Assembly: GCA_033065855.1 (NCBI GenBank)
Contig: JAVXUO010001571.1
Span: 171,865 to 235,864 of the forward strand
DNA length: 64,000 nt
Source of the DNA: Escallonia rubra
Lineage: Eukaryota > Streptophyta > Magnoliopsida > Escalloniales > Escalloniaceae
Reading direction: 5' to 3'
Part shown: piece by piece, positions 38,190 through 50,849 of the stretch
How the letters are laid out: each line of letters opens with the position of its first letter
Numbering within the stretch: the stretch's first letter is position 1
Notes under the pieces: model-generated
Databases searched by the model: none
Told to the model about the DNA's origin: nothing
The model's input: the letters and a program-made list of their open reading frames with translations, nothing else
Position numbers and translations under genes: made by a program

Positions 38190-38412
38190 GCCACGACTAG
38201 GACCTTCTCCGGGTACTTGTCCATGGCCAGAGCCAAGTTCAGTCCACCCGGGCTGCGTCCAACTAGTATCACATTCTCTTTCGGAGGGAGTGACGCCATG
38301 ATCTCCATTAGCGGCAAATTACAGTCGTAAAGTGTTCGAGTTTTCTGGGATTGATGCCGGATGCCGACAAGTCACACGGTGGCCGGCAGACTCAAGCAGG
38401 GGCTTGAGCTTA
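38190..38412 (-). pseudogene. MES exon-1 relic at the duplication junction
   Basis: A minus-strand fragment encodes MES exon-1 phrases ([34 protein letters not shown]). It has lost the start of the exon and carries GRSPGG in place of GHSLGG, with an internal deletion relative to MES-A. Its upstream end joins the last bases after the MES-B stop codon. No exons 2 or 3 follow. It is clearly non-functional. Confidence 0.88.
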
Positions 38413-38417
38413 TTTAT

Positions 38418-41400
38418 CTAGGCGTACTTAGTAGCTATCTCTAAGAGATAATGGCAAAGTTCTTGTGGCTTTGATAACATTGGCATATGATCTGCATCCT
38501 TTATCTCCTTCACCTCCGTCACTGTTGGGCTGTTCTTTATCATCCATTGCTGGAACTCCTCTGGTATCGCTTTATCCTCGCAGCACACAATGAATACACG
38601 CTTAAGTGATCCATACCCATCGTTTGAGAAGTTACTCGCCTTTGCCAAATCCTCTAAAAACAATGATCCTGGCCTTATCAAAGTAGTTGCTAGTGTGAAG
38701 TCCTACAAGAAACAAACGTGTTGTGATTCTCCAACAACAAAGCGTACAAGGACTTGGGTTTTTACAACAATTCTTTTAGTTGGCTTCATTTTCTTCCAAA
38801 CAAGAATCTGTGTTTACTAGTGGCGTGAGGTTAGATCTAAAATGACATCCCCTTAATTTTAAACTCTTGTCAAAGTATTCAAGTAAAAATCAATTGACAA
38901 ATACCTGAAAAGTGGGCAGAAACTATAGTTATTGATGTTTCTCCTACTCCAATTAGATTTTATGCTAAATTAGCCCTCGTCAAAATTGACAATATCACCA
39001 AAAAGAACACATATAATTAGCGACAACCATGAGGGGGGTGACTTTTACATCTTTTTGCAAATTGGCTAAATTTTGGCTGCAAATCAGCGTGTAGATAAAA
39101 AAATGACTACAACGTCACATATTTGACAATTAATGGCATCTGACTATGATATGTGAAATTTTTGTTAGTACTTTGAGCGATGATTCTTAACGATAATTTT
39201 TTAGCATGACTAATTAAGGGCCTCTAGAAATATTTAGCAATCATGAATTGTTTCTACATAGGTCACATTAGTTGTTCACATACGGATGATTGTAACATTT
39301 TTTCTACAATCCAAATTGCAGCTAAAATTATTCGGCAAGATAGCATGTACTAACCTCATATCATTTACTCGGCGTATATTGTTTGTTTTAGATTGTTGCG
39401 ATAGTCCTAAGAAGCTATAGAGGGCAATGGTCCACCTTAATTTCAATATGCCCCTCACGGTGAGCTGAGTTTTCTTTTCAGTGAACCAGATACATGGACA
39501 ATAAAATACACTAACCATGTTAGTTGTCATTATATTATTACTATGCAATGACTATTTGCAAGTTTTGATTGACTCAGTATGATAAATGTCAAATTTTCTA
39601 ACTCAAACTCAATTGCCAATGTACGAATATATCCCCAAGTTTGTGCTGGAGAGTGAGAGATTGTTTACCTCAATGGAGCATAGTTGGTAGAGCTGGGATG
39701 ATAGGAACTTGGGGCCGAAAAGCATTGATGTAATTGGATGTTTGGGGTCACCAAAAGGTGAAAACTGCGTGTCCAACCACGATTCTGCGGAGGTCCTCTC
39801 CAAAAACTTTTCCAAACCAAATTAAAAGAAAATACAATTAGCAAGTATAAAAGTAAGTGTGTGTGTGGGTGCATCGGGTGGGAAAAGAGGGGGAGGGGGG
39901 GAGGGGTCGGGGGTCCCGCGCACAAACGCCATGGACTATTGATGGACACTTTTTTTTTCATATAGCCTTTTATATTTATATTTCTTCTTGTTCAATGAAG
40001 CGTGAAGCTGTAAATATATGAGATCCTTTTACGCTTTTCACTGTATGAATTATTGTTTAGATCTCATGATTTGCTGCTAATACATTTTGAGGGACAAAAA
40101 TGAGGCGTTAACATGCATATTACTTGTAATTTTTTACCCTCCCTTTTTAAAGATCATGAAAAGACATAAAGGGCTTGTTTGCTTGTCCTTCAATCTTGAT
40201 TTTGTCTTATTCACTTTTGTACGGCTCAAGTTTAATAACCATTGTCTACCTGACGGGAGGTTGTCCTCATGCCGGAGCGTCCAGAGCTCCCTTGCGGCGA
40301 TAGTTTTTCGAAGGAGTTGCCTATCTCACGATGAGTCATTGTGTCGGAGCACTCAGAGTGTGCTAAGCTAGTGTCCTAGAGGAGTCGCCTACCTGGTAGG
40401 AAAAAAGTCTTCATACTAGGGCACTCAGAGCTCCCTAGGTAATGTCCCAACGGAGTTGCTTATCCTCAGGGATGATCCACACTCTGGAGAGCAGGTTGAA
40501 ACATGTTTAATGACCAAAGTTAAGTGCGCGTGGTGTGGTGAAAAGATGGACCAACGGTAGGAGCATGGCAGTATGACAGAATGTCGACAGGCGTGATTGT
40601 ATAAGTGGCACGGCACATGCGGGTTGTCTGTGGTGTTGGATGCACGCTTAATAGAGATGGCGTAGGGTCATGGCCACTAAGCTTTGTGCGAAAGCACAAG
40701 ACACAGAGACTGCGCAGGACCCGGCCGAAGGATGTGTCCCGAGGGCTCATATAGAAGGATGAAGCGATTGTGTGTGGTTAGGCGCGATGGTGGGCACAGT
40801 GAGGTGCACATAGTGGGAGATGGAGGTAGGGCATGGTAGGGCATCCTGGCACTTGGTTGCAGCGACGGCCGTTGTGGCAAGGGCACGTAATTGGTGACGA
40901 CACCAAACTCAGTAGGTGTTATGACGACTCGATCGCGACGATAGGCCTTGCACCGGTGGCATGTAATATAGAGATAGCGGGCGTTGTGGCGTTCGAGAGT
41001 GACGACAAAGGTCATGGTGCATGGAGTTCTCAAGGAGAGGAGAGATCAATGGGTGAGGCAAGGAGCTCCCAATGAGAGAAGAGACCAAGGGGTAAGGCAA
41101 GGAAATCCTCAAGGTGAGGCGAGACCAAGGGGCGAGGCAAGGAGTCCCTAGATGAGAGACCAAGGAATGAGGCAAGAGAGGCCCCTATGTAGAGGAAAGA
41201 CCAAAGAGTAAGGCAAGGAGCCCCCAAGGTGTAAGAAGAAAGAGTACCCAAGGGAGGGAGCTCCGACAAATTGCCGGGAAAGCCGAAGGGGGTTGGGGGT
41301 GGGGTGGGGTGGGGGGGGGGAGTGGGAGCTCGGGGCCCTATTTCAACAGTTAGAATATGTTTGGGTGATGGAGGCGCGACACTTGACTTGTGGTGTGCGT

Positions 41401-42788
41401 TTTGAATTGACTAGATTCGTAACATTGAATTTGGACCTCTGAATATTTGTTAACATATCCAGACAGAGGAACTCTGAATATTTGTTAACATATCCGGAGA
41501 GGAACTCAAAAGTAATCAAAAGTGCATAGTTAAAGGTGCATATTTAAGTTGGGCTAGGAACAAAGTGTTTTATAAGATGCTTAATAGACATGGCCACTTG
41601 GTCTAACTTGATAGGACCAAGATCTTCCCCAAATTAAATAATTGAACTTACCTTTCATAAGCTTGAATTTCTGATTTTATTTGATTAGTTGCAAGATTCT
41701 CTTGGTCATGGATTCGGATTATTAGCAATTTTAATCGCATTAGTTTGAGACAAGAAAACTTATTGCACAAGGATAAATAATAATTTTCATTAAAAAACGT
41801 AAAGTTATCATCACCTCTAATTATAAAATTTTAAATTGTTAAGAAATGAACTTAGCAATGTTATCATTTATATATATATAGAGAGAGACAAATCAATTAG
41901 ATAAATTAGATGCATCACCACCAAGTTCATAGGTAAACAGATTGTATATTGGGCTATTATAAATGGAACGAAAATGGGAGCCAAAAGAATCGAATGAGGA
42001 CCATAATGTTATAATTTGCACATGGGAATCAATGAGATTTAAATGAATGTGCACCACCACTAAGAACAAAAATAAACAGAGTTTTCAATTTCACTATTAT
42101 ATAAGAGGGACCAAATACGTAAGCGAAAGAAATTGAACTCAAAACCTTGAGCCTCGAAAGCTCATGATACCATCTTAAATTATCATCAACTGTAAAAGCT
42201 CAAATTATTAAGTAAGTTTAAAAAATATTAATTATCATCATGCTTAATAGCACACATTCATGAAATCATGTATCGGATATGAATTAACTCCATATGATAT
42301 AATAAAGAAATATTTCCACACGTTGTCTAGTTTTCTCACGCTTCGTGTTACTAAGAAAAGGTGCATATGCATTAGCAATAAACTTCAACATTTTAGCTAC
42401 GAAATAGACGTGTTACCTGATTCAGAACGTATGATGGCCCATGTAAGGAATCAGGCATGAATGCCGTGACAAAGACAGCCACCATGACCTTCTCCGGGTA
42501 CTTGTCCATGGCCAGAGCCAAGTTCAGTCCACCCAGGCTGTGCCCAACTAGTATCACCTTCTCTTCCGGAGGGAGCGACGCCAATACCTCTATAAGCGGA
42601 AGACTATAGTCGTAAGCTGTTCGGACATCGTCAAGTTGTCTGGGATTGATGCCGGATGCCGACAAGTCGAGCGCTGTCACTCGGTGGCCGTTAGACTCCA
42701 GCAGGGGTTTGAGCTTATACCAGCTCCAAGCTCCGTGGCATGCACCATGCACTAGAACAAAATGCTTTAACTGCTGACCGGCTTCCAT
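38418..42788 (-). CDS. Methylesterase MES-B (SABP2-like), three exons
   Basis: Minus-strand exons 42788-42417, 39806-39669 and 38702-38418 give 264 residues. The reading frame and splice sites match MES-A exactly. [42 protein letters not shown] and DADHMPMLSKP are present, so the catalytic residues are kept. Differences from MES-A are few and scattered. Just past the stop codon the sequence runs directly into an exon-1 relic, so the native 3' UTR and polyadenylation signal have been replaced. The TATA-like box is also weaker than in MES-A. The protein looks sound, but expression may differ. Confidence 0.88.
40250..41340 (-). mobile_element. Fossil LTR-element internal fragment in MES-B intron 1
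   Basis: This is the duplicate of the 34280-35335 fragment, with the same order of phrases and the same position in intron 1. It is broken, with no intact protein. Its presence in both units dates the insertion before the segmental duplication. Confidence 0.7.
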
Positions 42789-42828
42789 GTTTAGGTTGTG
42801 TTTTGGTGCGGAGGCTAGCTTTGATTTC

Positions 42829-42836
42829 CTTATACA
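42829..42836 (-). promoter_or_regulatory. Altered TATA box of MES-B
   Basis: The minus strand reads CCCCTGTATAAGG where MES-A has CCCCTATATAAGG. One base differs at the start of the TATA core. The box may still work but is a weaker match. Confidence 0.5.
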
Positions 42837-43360
42837 GGGGGATAAGATGGACACTGTTATCTAGTCTGAGTAGTCTCCCACCAGTTATCATGCGGCTATG
42901 TGTGTTTTGAGTAGTCTCCCAACAGTTATCATGGCGGCTATGTGTGCTTTGACTATTCAGCAATGTGAGATAAAGCAAAAAAAGTTTGGCCATCGTTAGG
43001 TTAAATGCTTTTAAGACTTCTTTTGTCAATTCTTTCCCTTCAAGAAACTTGATTTTTATTTGTCACATTTGAGCCCAAATATTATATTTCCCATCTTACC
43101 AACTTCATCACGAGATGTCACTATTACCAAGATTTTCTAAACACTGAGATATATTTTACACAATTTTATATTCAGAGAAAAACTTTAAAAAGCTTAGAAA
43201 GAGGATAGAGTCAAAAACGTTTCGATGACTTTTTTTCAACTCATAATTAATCAACAACAGTTAATTCAAAAGGGAACTTGGATAATGATGGCCATTTCCA
43301 GAAGGACAAAAATTAGAAGAGAGGTGGTGTTACGGTTTGATTCAAGTTAGTGGGAGTCTC

Positions 43361-44672
43361 TCTTTTTTTTTTTTTTGGGTCGAAGTCCAAAATTTTCCAT
43401 TACACTGTACAACTATAATTCTCTCCTTATTACAATTGTACACCCTAGTAGTATAGTTCCCCTTCCTTCCTTTTGACTACCATATTTACAATGAAATCAT
43501 GAATACAAATCTCACTTCAATTCCTAATTACACTTAAACACAATATCATTGATCCTTCATTCCCTGCACAAACGCTCATTCTTAGCTGTTTTAGGAACAT
43601 TCCTCCAACTACTCACTCTCAATTTAATCCACTGTTGTATTACATGTCAGCATCCATGAGGTTCAGCCTGCAGTTGCTCATGCAATCTAGTATTCCTCTC
43701 TTTCCACATACCATAAACATTTGTAGTAATGGAAAGTTTACAGATTCTTGCTCTGAAACTCTTCCCTCTAGCAATCAGTGATATATCATTTAAGAATTGA
43801 TTCCAGTTTTCCAATGGAATCCTCAATCCCAGCTTATCCAGTAGTATTCTCCATAGTATTTAAGCATAGTGACATTGGATGAAGAGATGATCCACAATTT
43901 CTTGATTTGCTAACCACATCAAACATCTATCGTCTTGAATAAGATTCCATTCCTTCAGTTTAGATCTTGTTTTCAATCTATTTTTGTATAACATCCACAT
44001 TATGAAGGAGCATTTGGGAATATGACCAGAGAACCAAACTAATTGCCCCCACTTCACCACCCTTGCTCTAGTTCTGAAATGATTCCATGCAGATTTGATC
44101 GTGAACTTACCATTTGACTGCAACCTCCATTGTATCTCATCTCTGTGTTCAAGATTGGGGCCATGTATAGTGCTCATTATTCACTGCAATTCTTTCGGCG
44201 CTTGCGATCTTGTAGTGGGAAGATTCCATTTATTATTATGTATTATGCTTGCTACCTTTGAATTCAGTTCAAGTCTTGAATCATAACCAATCCTGAGACC
44301 CAATTGCTGCTTAAGGGCTCCACCACGTAACCAATTATCAGGCCAAAGCCAAGTGTCTTTTCCATCACCAACCTTATATGTGCATAATTGTTGGCATTGA
44401 CTTCTAAGCTTTAATGGCTTACACCAAGTCCATGATAAAGTCACAGGGGGTTTGAAAGACCATATATGCTTATCCTTTATGATATAGCTATGGCACCATC
44501 TAACTCACAATAAGTCCTTTTTATGAGCCAAATCTCATAAATGTTCGCAAATGGCTGCTTTGTTCCACTCCTCTAATCTTTTAAGCCCCAAACCACCACC
44601 TTTTTTTTGGGAGGCATACTTCCTTCCATGATACTTTAGCATTTGTGCAGTCCTTCCATGATACTCCCACAC
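43361..44672 (-). mobile_element. 5'-truncated LINE (plant L1-type) with 18-bp target duplication
   Basis: The 18-bp repeat CAAGTTAGTGGGAGTCTC flanks the insert (43343-43360 and 44673-44690). A T-rich run at 43362-43376 is the poly-A tail read on the other strand. Minus-strand frames encode the C-terminal part of the reverse transcriptase ORF (KKGGGLGLKRLEEWNKAAI near 44590, then VGDGKDTWLWPDNWL). A zf-RVT domain follows (IQWRLQSNGKFTIKSAWNHF ... DHLFIQCHYA, 44177-43860). The 5' part is missing, as is usual for LINE copies, and a stop separates two of the frames. It is absent from unit A, so it inserted after the duplication. Confidence 0.92.
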
Positions 44673-45167
44673 CAAGTTAGTGGGAGTCTCATAATTGGTA
44701 ACAAAAGTTAGTGGAAGAAGGAAGACCATTCCAATTTCCCTTTTCCAAGTTGGAAACTGAGTGCATAATAGCCTTTTCTTCCTCAAACACTTGGTTCCTT
44801 TACTATGCCCTTCTTTGAAAGTCTCTTTTGTCACTGCCCATTTTTGTAGAAAAACTTTTCGCTTCAAATTACCTTTCTTGCCAAATTTGGGTAAGTATCT
44901 TAAGCGACAATTTTGTAAATTATTGCAATATTTTGTTGCTGAGTGTTGCCCAACTGTAACCAATGCTTTAGCGACGAGGCTAAAAAGTAAATTTAAAAAA
45001 GATTTACTTCAATTTTCATTGCATCAGCAAAAATTTATCCATTTATACCTTTTTCACCGGTACCACATAACATTACAACCACCATATCTTTAAGGACCTA
45101 ACAATTACAACAATTTGGCATCAAATGATACACCAATAGCCTTGTAAAAATATTCAACTCAAAACTA

Positions 45168-45479
45168 CTCCTTCCGTCCCACATAAATTGATTGTCTTTC
45201 TTTTTTTGACCGTCCTAAAACAATTACTCACTTTCTAAATTAAGAAATATTTTATAAGTATTTTTTCATATTTATCCTTCTTACACTTTTTTATTCTATT
45301 TTTCTCTCCACATATAACTTTCCACCATTTTCTCTCTCCTAACTCACTTTCTAACATTTTAATTATATTTCTCTCTTCATATTTAATACTATACTAACCA
45401 ATTTTCACTCTACTGACCTACTTTTTTCGCCTCCTCTTTAAAGGGTAGGATGGGAAGCACTCTCTCCTGATGGAGGGAG
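45168..45479. mobile_element. Stowaway-like MITE (Tc1/mariner)
   Basis: Terminal inverted repeats CTCCTTCCGTCCCA and the complement of CTCCCTCCATCAGG, a TA duplication on both sides (45166-45167 and 45480-45481) and a 312-bp AT-rich interior without coding sequence fit a Stowaway MITE. Unit A at the same place (37642-37646) has TAGTA. Confidence 0.88.
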
Positions 45480-45999
45480 TACTATTTAAACTTTTATTTT
45501 GGGTCATTTTAAAAAAAAAAAGAATTATAGAATACCAAATATGAACATTCTATATAGGTCATTATCGTGGCACACTCGATGAATGTGCAAAAATGGAGTT
45601 AGTAATATCATATTTCGTAAAAGCAAGTTTGGTCTTTATAATATATTTTGACTATATTTAATTTTTTTTTTGAATTACCCCATGTACAACAATAAAGTTA
45701 TTTAAAATTTATTAAAAAATAAAAATGATAAATAAGTGTTCTGAAATGTTAAAACCAAACATGTCCTTAAGGTAATTGCTCTATAATATTTTTGTTGTGT
45801 TATTTTTTAAAAAAATTCTCATGTTGTCAAATGTCACTATTTTAAATAGTTAGTTACACCGAAATTAGTTTTCTCTTTATATATAGTATGTATAAGGATA
45901 GATAGATAGACTAGCATTTGTGGCGCACATGATGCGCATGCAAGAATAAAGTTATTAAATTTTATTAAAAAATTAAGCATGATATATGTATAAATGTTG

Positions 46000-46289
46000 T
46001 AAGACGGACGTTCTCCGGGTACTTGTCCATGGCCAGAGCCAAGTTCAGTCCACCAGGGCTGTGTCCAACTAGTATCACCTTCTCTTTCGGAGGGAGTAAC
46101 GTCATGATCTCCGTTAGCGGCATATTATAGTCGTAAATTGTTCGAGTTTTCGGGGATTGATGCCGGATGCCGACAAGTCTCACGGTGGCCGGCCGACTCC
46201 AGCAGGGGCTTGAGCTTATACCAGCTCCAAGCTCCGTGGCATGTACCATGCACTAGAACAAAATGCTTTAGCTGCTCACCGGCTTCCAT
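46000..46289 (-). pseudogene. MES exon-1 relic (third copy)
   Basis: The minus strand opens with a proper [19 protein letters not shown] start, then loses frame by a small internal deletion after LLESAGHR. It resumes with [20 protein letters not shown] in another frame. The nucleophile elbow has Pro for Leu. The sequence diverges before the exon's splice donor, and no exons 2 or 3 are found. It is the longer counterpart of the relic at 38190-38412. Confidence 0.88.
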
Positions 46290-47308
46290 ATTTGGGTTGT
46301 GTTTTTGTTGCGGAGTATGCTAGCTTAAGTTTCCCCAAATTAGTCATATAGGGGGAAAAGATGAAGACTGTTATCTAGCTTCCCACTACGTTTTACGGCG
46401 GCCTTGCGTGCTTAGACTATTAAGCACCGTGAGAAAAAAAAAAAAAAAAACAAAAAATTGGTCATCATGAAGTTAGATGCTTTTAAGATTTCTTTTGTTA
46501 ATTTTTTTCTTTTCTTGGACAATCTCATGATGTAATTCGTGCACACACAATATTTTTAAGTTAAGCTGAGAAAATTAGTTGTGACTATCTCAATTTATAT
46601 AATTTGGACTGAAATGAATAATTATATCTTTGACGGTAGCTAAGAACTGTAAAAACAATCTTACATATGATCAACAATTAATTCAATAAAAGGTAAGAAG
46701 CTGAAAAAAAAAGTACCCGAAGAACATCAATAGGGTCCTTTGCAATGCTTGGGGATTCATGAAAACATCTTTTGTGTTTTGCTTGTGTAATAAAAGAGAG
46801 TGAGTATTTTTTCTGGGTTGGATGGAAAGGGTTGTTCTCTGCCCTATTGTAACTGATGTACAGTACATTTTCTCCATAATAGAATGACATTTCACCGAAA
46901 AAATAACGTGATTTTTTTATTATGATAATCATTTGTGTCTGATTCATTAATTTAATATTCAAGTTTTTCTCAAAAGTTCGTAAATTTTGGGCCCAGCCAA
47001 ATGTACTGTATTTCCCACCTTGCCAACTTCATGACAAAAGTTGTCTTATTACCAAGATTTTCTAAATAGTGAGATCTATTTTACACCATTTTATATTCGG
47101 AGACAAACTTACAAAAGAGCATAGAATCTTAAGATTCAGATGACTTTTGATTCAACTTAAAATAAAAAAAAGGTAGAAAGGATAACTCGGGTGATGATAG
47201 CCACGTCCAAAAGGACAAAAACTGGAAAAGAGCTTATGTTAAGGTTTGTTTCAAGTTAGTGGGAGAAGGAAGATCATTCCAATTTCCCTTTATCCAACTT
47301 GGAAACCT
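46290..47308. other. Upstream flank of the third MES relic
   Basis: The right-hand part (about 46985-47300) matches the regions upstream of MES-A (36965-37200) and MES-B (43085-43345 plus 44700-44760), so it is the remains of a third MES unit. It breaks off where the gypsy gag fragment begins. No gene was seen. Confidence 0.6.
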
Positions 47309-48300
47309 CGATGGCCTCGGATAACCGATATCCAGATTCTTCTCTCGAGAGAGATCGTTCTGGAGAATGATATCTAGGGACAATCTTCCAGAAGTCCCAT
47401 TCTCGGGAACGAAACTCAGGCGTCCTCTTCCTGTGGATAGATCTTCGAGGGGTCTCAACTCTGGCAGCCTGTACGGGAGAGGAGTTGGTACTGTCTTCGA
47501 CTGAAGAATCGCGACGGTAGCATGATCCACTCCTGGTTATATGATCTCCGCTCTTCTCTTTGGGATCGAAAATCGGATCGGCCGCTGATCTGTATTTGTG
47601 GCCATAACTTGATCTGGAGGTGAAACGGACACGAACCTCCCAATTTTTGAATGCCTCAATGTGACCTCTACGACGGAACTGGAGATCCAGAAGAACATGT
47701 TTACCAATTTGAAATAAACATGCTACTCTTCCAGGTCTTAGATGCTGTCATGTGCAAAGCCTTTCCTGCCACTTTGAGGAAGGCTGCACATGCATGGTTC
47801 AAATCTCTACAACCAAGATTCATCTACTCCTTCGGCCAATTATCGGATCTCTTTCAGACGCACTTTGTAAGCAGTCGCTCCCGAAGGAAAAACTCGGCGA
47901 GTCTGCTGAATATTGTGCAAGAGAAAAACGAGTCTTTGGCAAGCTTTCTCGGACGATTCAACGCAGCCACTTTGGAGATTGATAACTTAGATGAGTCTGT
48001 GAAGTATACTGCATTCCTCCGAGGCCTCCGACCAACATCCAAGTTTGCATTCTCTGTAAATAAAAGTCCTCCAGGTAATGTGAAAGCCCTTCTCGAGAAG
48101 GCTAACATATAAATTCAAGCCGAAGAATATCTGGAGACACAAAGATGACGACGAGGAGAAAGGAGGGAAGAACAGAAAAAAAGATCTCATGAGTTAACTC
48201 CCCAAGGGGTAAAGTCAACAAAACGTTCTAAACGAGACGAACGGCGTCCCAAAGACCCGTTTGCCTTGGAAAATTTAACACCCCTCAATGCCTTAACATG
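47309..48300 (+). mobile_element. Ty3/gypsy gag fragment (fossil)
   Basis: The open frame at 47651-48112 encodes a retrotransposon gag core (YDGTGDPEEHVYQFE, AHAWFKSLQPRFIYSFGQL, ESLASFLGRFN). This is typical of plant Ty3/gypsy elements. It is a fragment: no LTRs, protease, reverse transcriptase or integrase were seen. It interrupts the third MES unit. Confidence 0.82.
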
Positions 48301-49619
48301 CTGTGAAGTGTGGGTGTGTACTGACGGAGACGTGTTTTTTATGACTTCTAAGTGGGCTTTCGTTTAATATTTCCGTTACTGATTTTTCTTTGTCATCTAT
48401 GTTTTTGTTTTTACTTCTCTTAATGGTAGTTTGTTGTGACTTTAATTGTATATTTATTGCTTCCTTGGTTTATTTTTTGGTTAAGACTATTTATGTGTTA
48501 CCATTTTAAGCACTTTTCACATATATAGAAAATTATGGTTTTCTTGTGGTAATTACTATTCATATTGTTTTTGGGAACAATTTGTATATGTAGTTAATGC
48601 AACAAGGCACATATAGTATGAAGTGACTTTGATAAATATAACTGGATAATATATGGATTACATTTTCTTAATAGGAGCAACTCTTAGCAATTATTTTCTA
48701 GTTTTACACTGTAATCAAGTTGGAGCAAAGTAGTTGATAGCAAAATATAGTGGATACTTTTTTCCGCAAAATAAAACATGATTTTAAAAAAAAATTAACT
48801 ATTCAGGCTCGAGCCTGACCCAAGCCCGGCCCTAAAGTTAGGGCTTAGGAACTGGGCATGGACCGGGTGCTGATATCCCCCAGTGGGCCCGACCCGGTTC
48901 CCTGTGCCTTCGACCCAATTCCCTGTGCCTTGAAGCCCAGTCTGGCCCATTTTTTCCTTTGGCCCACTAGGCCCGGGCTGGGTCGGCCCAAGCATGGCCC
49001 ATTGATGTCTCCACATCCAAAGCTACTCTAAAAAAAAACACACACACACACACACACACGGGAATGGGCCCCACAACCCTTTTTTCTTTGTCAAAAAGTA
49101 GCCTGCAAAAAGCGGGCTACACATATCGCTTCCATGCATTTGTTGCTTCTCCCTTAGTTTCGGCCATTAGAAGAACACACAAGAGCAACATATTATTTTC
49201 CCACACATAAGCATCACACCCTACTCACACAACCGAAGCGCACACACTTTTCAAAATTATGTTACACACTGTGTTGATTTTAGTGTCTATACATTTTTTA
49301 TATTAATTGAGTTGTGGAAGATGACACTTAAGAGAGTTCTTTGTGAGACTGTTATATGTGCGTGCAAACATGAGTTAACACTATAGTCTAATCCTGGAGG
49401 TTGGGTGTCGTGAAGCCCATCGCATCGAGCCACTGGTTCCGGGGGCGTGAAACAACCTTTTAAGATAAAGTTTCAGCTTGATTCTATAGATTAGTGAGAT
49501 TGTTCTTATGTTTTTTGTACCATGATATTATTTATATTGTATTTTGAGTTTATTGTTTTTGTGTAAAAAAGTGTGATTCTGCTCAAAAAATTAATATAAA
49601 TGGATTTATATCCAACATT
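48301..49619. other. Gene-free AT-rich stretch with short repeats
   Basis: A GGGCC/CCCGG-rich patch (48800-49000) and a (CA)n run (49039-49059) are visible. Part of 49250-49600 may be the leader or LTR of the adjacent copia fragment, but no clear edge was found. Confidence 0.45.
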
Positions 49620-50849
49620 CTAAAAGTTGTTTAAAATGGAATCACAACTTCTCGTACAAACAAAAGTTATTCCAGACCCAAGCCAAATTGAACGTTTTAT
49701 GAAAATAATTTTAAAGGATAGAAAGACATGATTTTGGATGTCTTGAATTTTTCTAAAATCTCATGCGTTCTAACTGAGCCTGTGTCGTATAACAACACTG
49801 AAAATTATGCTCAAGTCTTAGAAATTTGGAATAACGCTAATAGATTTTATCGTAGTACTATTCGTAATGCTTTATCTAATGATCAATATAGTGTTTATAA
49901 CCACTTTACACTTGCTAAGGCTTTATGAGATGAATTGGTTAGTAAATATGAATTTGAGGATGAATTCACTAAAGAGGATTTAACTATTAATTTTTTGCAC
50001 TATCAAATGGCTGATGAGAAAAGTGTTAAAACACAGATAAATGATTTTCAAAACATCATAAATGGATTAGTTAAAGAAGGTGGCGTTTTACATGAAAGGA
50101 TTAAGGCTCAATGTCTTGTAGAAAAATTATCCGGCTCATGGAAAGAATTTAAATTAAAATTTAGACAAAAGAGACACGCTATAACTTTATAGGAAATAAT
50201 AGTCTCTATTAAAGTTGAGGCTGAAAATATAAAATTATAAATGACTAGTAGGGTTAAAGAAATGATGTCTAATGCTAATGTAGTTGAAAGTGGACCAGTT
50301 AGGACACAACAATCACACAATAGAGGATATGGTCATAAGCTATATAGGAGACCTCAAACTAATAACAATAGAGGTCAAGCGTCTAATCCACATATTCAAC
50401 AGAAAAAGGTGAATGCTATGTTTGTGGAAAAGCAGGGCATTATGCAAATATTTGCAGATATCGGAAAAAAGCCGACCAAAACAACAACAGTTACCAACAC
50501 TGCCACCACAACAATAACAGAAGGGCTCCACCAAGGGATAAGGCAAACACTATTGAAGTAGATAATGATATCATTGTAGCTGTGGTGTCAGAAGTGAACT
50601 TGGTTACGGAAGTGAAATGATGGGTTTTAGACTCGGATGCCACTAGGCACATCTGTGCTAACCGAAATATGTACACCGCCGACTTAGATGTGGGGGAAGG
50701 TACAAATTTGTGTATGTTGGGGACAATAGGTCCGTACCAGTTGTGGGAAAGGGAAGGGTAGTTCTCAAACTCACTTCTAGTAAAACCCTTTCGTTTCATG
50801 TACCGATAATCAAGCACAACCTTGTGTCAATACAACTACTTGGTAAGGG
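49620..50849 (+). mobile_element. Ty1/copia gag and start of pol (fossil)
   Basis: Frames encode a copia-type (UBN2-like) gag (KALSNDQYSVYNHFTLAK-like phrases, FLHYQMADEKSVKTQINDF), a CCHC zinc knuckle (CYVCGKAGHYANIC) and the beginning of a protease-type segment (WVLDSDATRHICANRNMY). It is a broken 5' portion only. It abuts the large gypsy-type element on its right. Confidence 0.85.

Larger units (their letters stand above)
31600..38411. repeat. Tandem segmental duplication, unit A (~6.8 kb)
   Basis: This unit holds, from left to right, MES-A exons 3, 2 and 1, its upstream region and a truncated MES exon-1 relic. The same order recurs in unit B (38416-46219) with long near-identical stretches, including introns and an old retroelement fragment. 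The join between units falls at about 38411-38416, where the exon-1 relic abuts the 3' end of MES-B. Confidence 0.88.
38416..46219. repeat. Tandem segmental duplication, unit B (~7.8 kb)
   Basis: This is the second copy of the MES unit, co-linear with unit A. Relative to unit A it has gained a 5'-truncated LINE (43361-44672) and a Stowaway-like MITE (45168-45479). Non-coding parts (for example 39410-39600 versus 33410-33650) are still very similar, so the duplication is fairly recent. Confidence 0.88.

Noticed and set aside
47651-48112. 153-codon frame as a possible host gene
   Set aside because: The sequence is a gypsy gag core, so it belongs to a retroelement fragment.
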